Source of the DNA: an uncultured Veillonellaceae bacterium
GTDB lineage: Bacteria > Bacillota > Negativicutes > Veillonellales > Megasphaeraceae
Assembly (NCBI GenBank): GCA_900546795.1
Contig: UREG01000045.1
Location: 1 to 12,580 of the forward strand
Reading direction: 5' to 3'
DNA length: 12,580 nucleotides
The notes under the pieces are model-generated. The model searched no databases and was not told the DNA's origin. It saw nothing but the letters and a program-made list of their open reading frames with translations. Positions 1 to 5,236 of the stretch are shown here, in pieces; positions within the stretch are counted from its first letter, which is position 1, and each line of letters starts with the position of its first letter. The position numbers and the translations under genes were made by a program.

Positions 1-143
1 ATTTTGCCGTCAGCGAAGAAGATATGGAGCGCATTGCAGCGCTGGACACCGGACGGCCGTCCATGGTGGATACGACGCAGCTGAGCGAAATCAGGCGGGT
101 GTACGAATATCTGGAGAACCCGGTGCTTACCAGTTTAGAATAA
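1..143 (+). CDS. Aldo/keto reductase, C-terminal fragment
   Basis: The window opens inside a reading frame that runs to TAA at 141-143 (46 codons visible). The translated end contains FAVSEEDMERIAALDTGRP, which matches the C-terminal stretch of AKR5-type aldo/keto reductases (family pattern F.LSEEDM..I..LDTGR). These are cytosolic NAD(P)H-dependent reductases of aldehydes and ketones. The barrel, the catalytic Tyr/Lys/His/Asp and the start lie outside the window, so substrate cannot be judged. A lipoprotein flavodoxin follows on the same strand 267 nt later. In anaerobic Firmicutes such reductases and flavodoxins are often neighbours, but the gap has its own promoter signals. No clear terminator follows the stop. 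Confidence 0.8.
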   Translation, partial: FAVSEEDMERIAALDTGRPSMVDTTQLSEIRRVYEYLENPVLTSLE

Positions 144-196
144 ATGCCTTTTCAGAAGAAACAAAGCGGAACAATGCCTGGACTGTATGATAAAAA

Positions 197-240
197 ATAC
201 GGTATAAGTATTAGACGGAGAAACAGGTGATTTGTATAAT
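197..240 (+). promoter_or_regulatory. Candidate LysR-type activator site and promoter for the flavodoxin gene
   Basis: ATAC (197-200), seven bases, then GTAT (208-211) form the classic LysR-family T-N11-A motif. A consensus TATAAT lies at 235-240, with no acceptable -35 hexamer 16-18 bases upstream. If transcription starts near 247, the site is centred at about -43, where LysR proteins commonly recruit polymerase to promoters with poor -35 boxes. The remaining leader to 410 is purine-rich. It holds further AT-rich boxes (TACAAT at 260-265, TATACT at 316-321) without partners, so the true start could be one of those. Confidence 0.45.
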
Positions 241-410
241 AAAACTGTAAAAAGACGGGTACAATAAGGAAATCAGCGCAAGGAAAAAAGAAACGGGATG
301 CTTTATTTGTATAAATATACTGGATTTCCAATGACGGCCTGTCGGAGGGGGCGAAGGACGCGGAAAGGGAGAACGAAAAGAGCGTAAAAAAATATAGGGG
401 AGGAAAAGAT

Positions 411-1115
411 ATGAAAATGAAAAAATGGAGCAGTATGGCAGCGGTGCTGGCAGTATGCGCATTGCTGACAGCCTGCGCGGATAATACGGGCAGCACGTCG
501 TCCAGCGCGCCTGCACCGGCACAGAAAACAGAAGCTGCCCAGGCACAGCCGCCGGCAGTGAAGAGTAAAATTTTGATCGCCTATTTTTCCTATGGAGAAA
601 ATGCGGATATTCCGGCAGGAACCAACGCCTCTACGTCTGCCAGCATTCAGCCTTCCGGCAATCGGATGACCGGAAACACGGGACTTGTCGCAGAGTATAT
701 CCAGCAGGCGATCGGCGGGGATCTCTTTTCCATTCAGACGGTGGAAAAATATCCTAGTGAATACCGGCCTACGGTAGATCAGGGCGAACGGGAACTTAGA
801 CGCGGCGCCCGTCCTGCGCTGGCATCGCATGTAGAAAATATACAGGACTATGACGTTATCTTCTTGGGTTACCCGAATTGGTGGTCCGATATGCCGATGG
901 CGGTATATTCTTTCTTAGATGAATATGATTTGTCCGGCAAAACGATTATTCCGTTCTGCACATCCGGCGGCAGCGCTTTGTCCAGTACGGTAGAAGCGAT
1001 CCGCAAAGCGGAACCGAATGCTACGGTGCTGGAAGGACATCATATTTCCGGTTCGCAGGCTCCGAATTCGCAGCGGGACGTTCAGCAGTGGGTGCAGAGT
1101 TTGGGTATTCAGTGA
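411..1115 (+). CDS. Secreted lipoprotein flavodoxin (Flavodoxin_4-like)
   Basis: The 234-residue product starts with a charged n-region and hydrophobic stretch ending in a lipobox, LTAC, with Cys22 as the lipidated residue. A low-complexity Ser/Ala/Pro/Gln linker (about 23-50) leads to a flavodoxin fold. KILIAYFSYGEN (53-64) is the first strand and phosphate-loop region. GNTGLVAEYIQQAIGGDLF (88-106) is typical of clostridial flavodoxins with an insertion in the loop. FLGYPNWWSDMPM (151-163) is the second FMN-loop region, and PFCTSGGSAL (181-190) is the third. It probably binds FMN non-covalently outside the membrane and carries electrons there. The start is backed by GGGGAGGAAAAG just upstream. 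No terminator with a clean T-run separates it from apbE, so read-through into the flavin operon is possible. The partner reductase is not identifiable. Confidence 0.85.
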   Translation: MKMKKWSSMAAVLAVCALLTACADNTGSTSSSAPAPAQKTEAAQAQPPAVKSKILIAYFSYGENADIPAGTNASTSASIQPSGNRMTGNTGLVAEYIQQAIGGDLFSIQTVEKYPSEYRPTVDQGERELRRGARPALASHVENIQDYDVIFLGYPNWWSDMPMAVYSFLDEYDLSGKTIIPFCTSGGSALSSTVEAIRKAEPNATVLEGHHISGSQAPNSQRDVQQWVQSLGIQ

Positions 1116-1135
1116 TAACATAAAAAGCAGAGAGC

Positions 1136-1201
1136 GCAGCTGGTTTTGCAGCCGCCAGCTGCAGCCGGCCTGGAAAGGCCAGTCGGAAAGAGACCGGCTG
1201 G
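1136..1201 (+). other. Hairpin-rich spacer between flavodoxin and apbE
   Basis: Three overlapping or adjacent inverted repeats fill this spacer. GCAGCTGG (1136-1143) pairs perfectly with CCAGCTGC (1155-1162). GGCC (1167-1170) pairs with GGCC (1177-1180). CCAGTCGG (1179-1186) pairs with CCGGCTGG (1194-1201) with one G-U. The last is followed by CTCCCTTTCT, too weak a T-run to call a terminator. It may be a leaky terminator or an mRNA processing or stability element. I do not recognise a riboswitch class. Confidence 0.4.
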
Positions 1202-1258
1202 CTCCCTTTCTGGCAGAGAAAAAAAGAACGGCGTACATGAAAAAAGGAGGGAAACGGC

Positions 1259-2284
1259 ATGGAGAAGAAATATAAAGCGATGATCGCTGCTGCCGTTTGC
1301 CTCGTTTTTGCATGCTGTATCGTATGGGCGATGCGGCCGGAGCCGGTAACGTGGAAACGGGATATTTTTGCTATGAATACCTATATTTCTTTGGCCGTAT
1401 ATGATCAGAACGGCGGCGCGGTGCTGGACGAAGCGGAGCGGCAGATCCATGAATGGGAAGAACATGTATCGGTAACGAATAAAGACAGCGATGTATATCG
1501 GATCAATCACAGCGGCGGGAAGCGCGTGCAGGTGCATGCCGATACAGCCGAAGTGCTGCGGCTGGCCCTGGCGGCAGCCGGACAGACGGACGGCGCGCTG
1601 GAGCCCACGCTGTATCCGGTGCTGAAAGCCTGGGGATTTACGACAGATTCTAAACAGGTGCCCGGCGAAGCGGAGATACAGCGGCTGCTGAAACAGGCCG
1701 ATTACAGACAGGTTGTGCTGGACAAGGATACCGTGCAGCTGCCGGAAGGAATGGAAATTGATCTGGGGGCCGTCGGCAAAGGCTATGCGTCGCAGAAAAC
1801 GGCAGAACTCATGAAAAAGCGGCATATCACGGCGGCGCTGCTGAATTTTGGCGGGAATATCCAGGTCATCGGCCGGAGGCCGGACGGGAATCCATGGCGG
1901 ATAGGGATCCGTCATCCGGAAGCGGAAGAGGATTTTGCCGTGCTGGAATTAGAAGATGAAGCGGCGGTTACGTCCGGCGGATATCAGAACTTTTTTCTGG
2001 GAGAAGACGGGACGGTCTACCATCACATTTTAGATCCTAAAACCGGCTATCCGGCGCGAAACGGAATCTTGTCGGCAACGATTATCGGAAAAGACGGCGG
2101 CCGGTGCGATAGTTTGTCAACAGCCGTATATGTGATGGGCGCCGATAAGGCGGCTGCTTTTTGGCGGGAACACCGGGATTTTGAAATGGTATTGTTTACA
2201 GCGGATCATACCGTGTATTGGACGGAAGGCCTGGAAGGGCGGTTCCAATTGCGGGGTGCGTATAAAACAGAGGTGATACGATGA
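1259..2284 (+). CDS. apbE: FAD:protein FMN transferase (ApbE family)
   Basis: ApbE enzymes move FMN from FAD onto a Thr/Ser of extracytosolic redox proteins, using Mg2+. The 341-residue product has one N-terminal membrane segment (about 7-24). Three cysteines lie in it (14, 19, 20), but no canonical lipobox, so it is either an uncleaved anchor or an atypical lipoprotein. Family blocks appear in order: DGALEPTLYPVLKAWGF (111-127), IDLGAVGKGYA (167-177), LLNFGGNIQVIG (194-205), VTSGGYQNFF (237-246), HHILDPKTGYP (255-265), and RCDSLSTAVYVMG (282-294). Asp284 and Thr288 in the last block are the expected metal ligands. AAGGAGGG eight bases upstream supports this start. The stop overlaps the next start as ATGA, so translation is probably coupled. 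The usual acceptor motif (Ser/Thr-Gly-Ala-Thr/Ser) is not present in any neighbour, so its substrate must lie elsewhere. Confidence 0.93.
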   Translation: MEKKYKAMIAAAVCLVFACCIVWAMRPEPVTWKRDIFAMNTYISLAVYDQNGGAVLDEAERQIHEWEEHVSVTNKDSDVYRINHSGGKRVQVHADTAEVLRLALAAAGQTDGALEPTLYPVLKAWGFTTDSKQVPGEAEIQRLLKQADYRQVVLDKDTVQLPEGMEIDLGAVGKGYASQKTAELMKKRHITAALLNFGGNIQVIGRRPDGNPWRIGIRHPEAEEDFAVLELEDEAAVTSGGYQNFFLGEDGTVYHHILDPKTGYPARNGILSATIIGKDGGRCDSLSTAVYVMGADKAAAFWREHRDFEMVLFTADHTVYWTEGLEGRFQLRGAYKTEVIR

Positions 2285-2613
2285 AAAAAGCGGTGTGCGC
2301 CGGACTGGCCGCGGTGCTGCTGGCCATGGGAGGCTGGTTTTGGCAGAGCCGGGGAAACAGCGGTGCGGAAATAGAAATCGTGCAGGCCGGGAAGGTATTG
2401 TACCGATTGGATCTGGCGAAGGAGCCGGCGCGGGATATCGTGGTTTCTTATGAAGGGCGGTCGAATACGATTCATATAGAAGACGGCCGGATCTCGATTA
2501 CGGAGGCGGATTGTCCGGATCAGATCTGCGTGCGCATGGGGCATCTGCACTCGCCCATGTATCCGCTGGTCTGCCTGCCGAATAAATTGATTGTTCGTTT
2601 TGCGGAATCATAA
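2281..2613 (+). CDS. NusG domain II-containing extracytosolic protein
   Basis: This is a 110-residue protein with one N-terminal membrane segment or signal anchor (about 4-21) and an outside domain. The domain ends in DCPDQICVRMG (77-87) and then VCLPNKLIVR (97-106). These Cys blocks (Cys78, Cys83, Cys98) are the hallmark of the stand-alone NusG domain II family (PF07009), which is unrelated in role to transcription factor NusG. Such proteins sit beside Gx-family membrane proteins and ApbE in many Firmicutes. The pair resembles EetA/EetB of the Listeria extracellular electron-transfer locus, as I recall it. The biochemical role is not established. It starts within the apbE stop (ATGA) behind GAGGTGAT. 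The cysteines could form a disulfide or bind a cofactor outside the cell, which is inference. Confidence 0.85.
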   Translation: MKKAVCAGLAAVLLAMGGWFWQSRGNSGAEIEIVQAGKVLYRLDLAKEPARDIVVSYEGRSNTIHIEDGRISITEADCPDQICVRMGHLHSPMYPLVCLPNKLIVRFAES

Positions 2614-2625
2614 GGGGGAAGGGAA

Positions 2626-3153
2626 ATGGAAACAGGGGATGTAAAACGGCTGACGCGCTTGTCGCTGCTATTGGCGCTGTCGCTTATTTTATTTGCCGCA
2701 GAACTTCAAATGCCGCCGCCGGTTCCGATTCCCGGCGTAAAACTGGGGCTGGCGAATATCGTGATCGTTTATGCCCTGTATCGATATCCGCTGAAAGACG
2801 TAGGCGTGCTGCTGATGGCGCGGGTGCTTTTGTCCGTATTTTTTGGCGGCAGCGTGTTGTCGCTGACCTACAGTCTGATGGGAGGTATGTTTTGCCTCAT
2901 CGGAATGAATATGGTAAAATCGGTTTTATCAGAAAACCGGCTGTGGTTATGCAGCGCGGCAGGAGCTGTTTTTCATAATATCGGGCAGCTTACGGCCGCT
3001 TCCTGGTGGATAGAAAGTATTGCCGTATGGGGATATTTTCCGCTTTTGTGCGCCGCCGGGATCATCGCAGGACTGATAACCGGCATGGCAGCGCAGCTGC
3101 TGCTCCGGCGTCAGATCGTACCGGAATATAAAATAAGGGGGACTCAAGGATGA
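2626..3153 (+). CDS. Gx transporter family membrane protein (EetB-like)
   Basis: This 175-residue polytopic membrane protein carries the block VPIPGVKLGLANIV (33-46) and FHNIGQL (116-122). These are characteristic of the family PF07456, historically labelled heptaprenyl diphosphate synthase component I and now often called Gx transporter. About five hydrophobic segments are visible: roughly 12-27, 40-53, 59-78, 83-100 and 133-160. The old prenyl-synthase name is probably misleading, because there is no Asp-rich prenyltransferase motif. It follows the NusG_II gene by 12 nt and overlaps the esterase start by ATGA. This constant pairing with NusG_II suggests a shared membrane complex or transport of a redox-active or flavin/quinone-related compound. 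That function is inference. Confidence 0.83.
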   Translation: METGDVKRLTRLSLLLALSLILFAAELQMPPPVPIPGVKLGLANIVIVYALYRYPLKDVGVLLMARVLLSVFFGGSVLSLTYSLMGGMFCLIGMNMVKSVLSENRLWLCSAAGAVFHNIGQLTAASWWIESIAVWGYFPLLCAAGIIAGLITGMAAQLLLRRQIVPEYKIRGTQG

Positions 3154-4169
3154 GAGGGAAACGAATGATGGCAGCCGGCTTGGTGCTGCTGCATATGACG
3201 GCGGCTGCCTATGCGGCGGAAATACCGTTTATTGAAAAAATAGATCCTGCCTATCGGGACGGGGCGCAGACGATGATGTATCAATATACGTCGGACGAAG
3301 CGGTGCGCGCTGCGCAGGAAGCGTTTGATGCGCTGCCGCCGCAGCTGCCGGAACCGGAAACCGTTTTGGCGCCGGGCGCGGAACCGGGGCTTACGGTGCC
3401 GCTTTACGTATACCGGCCGGAAAAGATCGAGCAGGGGCCGCTGCCAGTCGTATATTATTCGCATGGCGGCGGGTATTTGCTTCGCCGGGTATTAGGAGCC
3501 AGAAGCGGATTCCAGGCAATGGCAGATCGGATGGGCGCGATCGTGATTACGCCGAAATACCGGCTGTCTGTAGAAGAGCCGTTCCCTGCGGCGCTGCTGG
3601 ATGTATATGCCGGACTGCAGTATGTTGCGGCCCATGGACAGGAATTGGGAATGGATACAAGCCGGATCATTCTGATGGGCGATAGCGCCGGCGGCGGGTT
3701 ATCGGCAAGCTTGGCGCTGTACAATCGGGATCATGACAACATTCCTCTTAAAGGGCAGATTCTGATATATCCGATGCTCGATTACCGAACCGGGACGAAA
3801 GACAGCGTGTATCATGCGCCGTATACCGGCGTGGTATGCTGGACGAGGGAAAGCAACGCCTATGCGTGGGAACGCCTGCGGGGCGGACAGACCATCGATC
3901 CGGAATGGATGCCGTATTTTTCGCCTTCCATGGCAAAAGATCTGAGCGGTCTGCCGCCGGTCATGATATATACCGGCGATCTGGATTTGTTTGTAAATGA
4001 AGATTTGGACTATGCAAACCGGCTGATTGAAGCGGGGGTATCCACGGAAGTTCATGTTATTCCCGGCCTTTATCATGCGTTTGACTCGGCAAATAAGGAA
4101 GCCGCACCAACCGCTGCGTTTATAAAAGAAACGACGGAAACAGCCAAAGATATGTTTGCGCACGCATAA
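3150..4169 (+). CDS. Secreted alpha/beta hydrolase, HSL-type esterase
   Basis: The 339-residue product begins with a signal peptide (charged MRGKR, hydrophobic 7-20, likely cleavage after AYA at 20-22). The catalytic domain follows the hormone-sensitive-lipase pattern: oxyanion HGGG at 105-108, nucleophile elbow GDSAGGG (Ser179), an acid in GDLDLFVNED (Asp279, with Asp277 as alternative), and His309 in GLYHAF. It should hydrolyse carboxyl esters of small or medium acyl chains outside the membrane. The natural substrate is unknown. The start overlaps the stop of the Gx gene (ATGA), with AAGGGGG nine bases upstream. The next gene begins 16 nt after its stop, so it is embedded in the redox operon, not merely next to it. 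A hydrolase here is unexpected. It might process a lipid, quinol ester or imported substrate, or be a passenger. Confidence 0.88.
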   Translation: MRGKRMMAAGLVLLHMTAAAYAAEIPFIEKIDPAYRDGAQTMMYQYTSDEAVRAAQEAFDALPPQLPEPETVLAPGAEPGLTVPLYVYRPEKIEQGPLPVVYYSHGGGYLLRRVLGARSGFQAMADRMGAIVITPKYRLSVEEPFPAALLDVYAGLQYVAAHGQELGMDTSRIILMGDSAGGGLSASLALYNRDHDNIPLKGQILIYPMLDYRTGTKDSVYHAPYTGVVCWTRESNAYAWERLRGGQTIDPEWMPYFSPSMAKDLSGLPPVMIYTGDLDLFVNEDLDYANRLIEAGVSTEVHVIPGLYHAFDSANKEAAPTAAFIKETTETAKDMFAHA

Positions 4170-4170
4170 T

Positions 4171-4179
4171 AAAGGAGGG
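4171..4179 (+). promoter_or_regulatory. Ribosome binding site that sets the NapH-like start
   Basis: AAAGGAGGG lies six bases before ATG 4186, right after the esterase stop codon. An in-frame ATG at 4156 lies inside the esterase gene without such a site, so the shorter protein is preferred. Confidence 0.8.
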
Positions 4180-4185
4180 CCGCCG

Positions 4186-4896
4186 ATGCTGAAACGAATA
4201 AAGAAATGGTGGCTTCCATTTATGGCATTTCTGCTCTACAATGGCCGGATTGGCGCAGCGCTGCTGCAGCTGGGGCCGTCCTGGCGGGGGCGCTGCGTGC
4301 CGGGCGTTACCTGCACGTACTGCCGGTATGCGCAGATTGGCTGTCCCTTGGGTGCGGCCGCGCATACGCTGACGGGATTTCCTCCGTCTTTTAGCGGCGG
4401 GGTGTGGGCGGCGCAGCTGGGGATCGGTCTGCTGTCCGGCCGGCTGATTTGCGGCAAGGTATGTCCGTTTGGCTGGTTTCAGGATCTGCTCCATGCCATT
4501 CCTGTGCCGAAGCTGGCGTTTTCCGGCCCATGGCGCATGCTTTCGTACGGAAAATATCTGGTCTTATTGGCGTTGGTTCTGGGCTGGACGCAGCTGGAAG
4601 TGCTGATGCCGTATTGGCCGTGGCTGGCCGGAGGCATGCTCGTGTGGGCATTGGCAGCGTTTCGCCCGTTCTGCCGTTTCCTTTGCCCGATGGGGGCGAT
4701 CTACAGCCTGTTTTCCCGGCACAGCATAGGGACGATGAAGATAGACGAAGCGGCCTGCTGCCATTGTAATGCGTGCATTCGAATCTGTCCGATGCAGTGC
4801 CGGGCAGTCGGCGATCGGGAATGCATTGCCTGCGGGCGCTGCGCAGAAATTTGCCCGACGAAAGCCATTTCATATACGGTACGATATAAAAAATAA
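4186..4896 (+). CDS. NapH-like membrane 4Fe-4S protein
   Basis: This 236-residue protein has about four membrane spans and several cysteine blocks. An N-terminal block has Cys37, Cys43, Cys46 and Cys53 (family pattern C.PG..C..C......CP.G, seen in a clostridial branch of 4Fe-4S membrane proteins). Next come CGKVCPFGW (89-97) and CRFLCPMGA (163-171), the paired CxxxCP motifs of the NapH family. Two C-terminal ferredoxin clusters follow: Cys191/194/197/201 and Cys213/216/219/223, each ending in CP. NapH proteins oxidise quinol, or relay electrons through the membrane, toward extracytosolic acceptors. As the last gene of the apbE operon it could link cytosolic reductant or the quinone pool with a flavinylated protein. 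The extra Cys192 and Cys205 have no obvious role. A strong terminator follows 15 nt after the stop. Confidence 0.87.
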   Translation: MLKRIKKWWLPFMAFLLYNGRIGAALLQLGPSWRGRCVPGVTCTYCRYAQIGCPLGAAAHTLTGFPPSFSGGVWAAQLGIGLLSGRLICGKVCPFGWFQDLLHAIPVPKLAFSGPWRMLSYGKYLVLLALVLGWTQLEVLMPYWPWLAGGMLVWALAAFRPFCRFLCPMGAIYSLFSRHSIGTMKIDEAACCHCNACIRICPMQCRAVGDRECIACGRCAEICPTKAISYTVRYKK

Positions 4897-4911
4897 GAGA
4901 TAAACTATTTG

Positions 4912-4941
4912 AAAAAGAGACCGCATGCGGTCTCTTTTTTT
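4912..4941 (+). terminator. Terminator of the apbE-napH-like operon
   Basis: This is a perfect 28-base palindrome (4912-4939) centred on GCATGC, with stem AAGAGACC/GGTCTCTT followed by a run of T. The A-run on the left also makes it symmetric enough to work in the other direction. Confidence 0.92.
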
Positions 4942-5088
4942 GCACTCTTTTTGCCGCTGCTTTCTGGGACGGAGCCGTGCAGTCTGTCTGTACATTATCG
5001 CAGGGTACTGGCCGGAAGCACGGCGGGACCGCCTGCGCTGCAAACTGCGCAATAAAAGAATCTGCGGCCATCGAGTGAAACGATACTA

Positions 5089-5167
5089 TTCGATTTATGT
5101 AAATCGAAACTCTCTATCTGCATGTAAAAAAGTAGATAGAGATAATGTATTTAATAAAATCGATTTA
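5089..5167. promoter_or_regulatory. Operator cluster upstream of the aldehyde dehydrogenase
   Basis: Repeat 1 is a perfect 20-base inverted repeat at 5089-5108 (arms TTCGATTTA and TAAATCGAA, spacer TG). Repeat 2 has perfect 9-base arms TCTCTATCT (5111-5119) and AGATAGAGA (5134-5142), extendable to 11 with one mismatch. The left-arm word TCGATTTA recurs at 5160-5167, within the self-complementary AAATCGATTT (5157-5166), inside the spacer of the promoter. This pattern fits a dimeric repressor with one upstream and one promoter-overlapping site. No regulator gene adjoins it, so the family is unknown. The preceding stretch 4942-5088 shows nothing I recognise. Confidence 0.6.
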
Positions 5168-5179
5168 GTATGCTATACT
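5151..5179 (+). promoter_or_regulatory. Promoter of the aldehyde dehydrogenase gene
   Basis: TTAATA (5151-5156), 17 bases, then TATACT (5174-5179), preceded by an extended TGC. The -10 box overlaps a small inverted repeat (AGTAT 5167-5171, ATACT 5175-5179). The predicted start is near 5186, giving a leader of about 50 nt. Confidence 0.65.
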
Positions 5180-5225
5180 GTAGGTACATCGAAAGAAATA
5201 GATGGAATATCAGGAGAGAATATAC

Positions 5226-5233
5226 GAGGTGAT
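5226..5233 (+). promoter_or_regulatory. Ribosome binding site that sets the ALDH start
   Basis: GAGGTGAT lies directly before ATG 5237. An in-frame extension upstream to about 4925 would run through the terminator, operators and promoter, so it is not coding. Confidence 0.85.
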
Positions 5234-5236
5234 ACG

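Noticed and set aside
1116..1258. FMN riboswitch upstream of apbE
   Set aside because: The spacer has hairpins but none of the conserved RFN element blocks (AGGATCTTCGGGGC, GAAATTCCC, CGGCGGT types).
1109..1915. 268-residue open frame on the minus strand opposite apbE
   Set aside because: It is a shadow of the apbE frame in GC-rich codons, with no family features, and it runs across the hairpin spacer.
4156..4185. Upstream ATG adding ten residues to the NapH-like protein
   Set aside because: It lies inside the esterase gene with no ribosome site. AAAGGAGGG before ATG 4186 is decisive.
4925..5236. In-frame upstream extension of the aldehyde dehydrogenase (about 104 extra residues)
   Set aside because: It spans the preceding terminator, the operator repeats and the promoter, has no family similarity, and a GAGGTGAT site with ATG 5237 gives the standard protein length.
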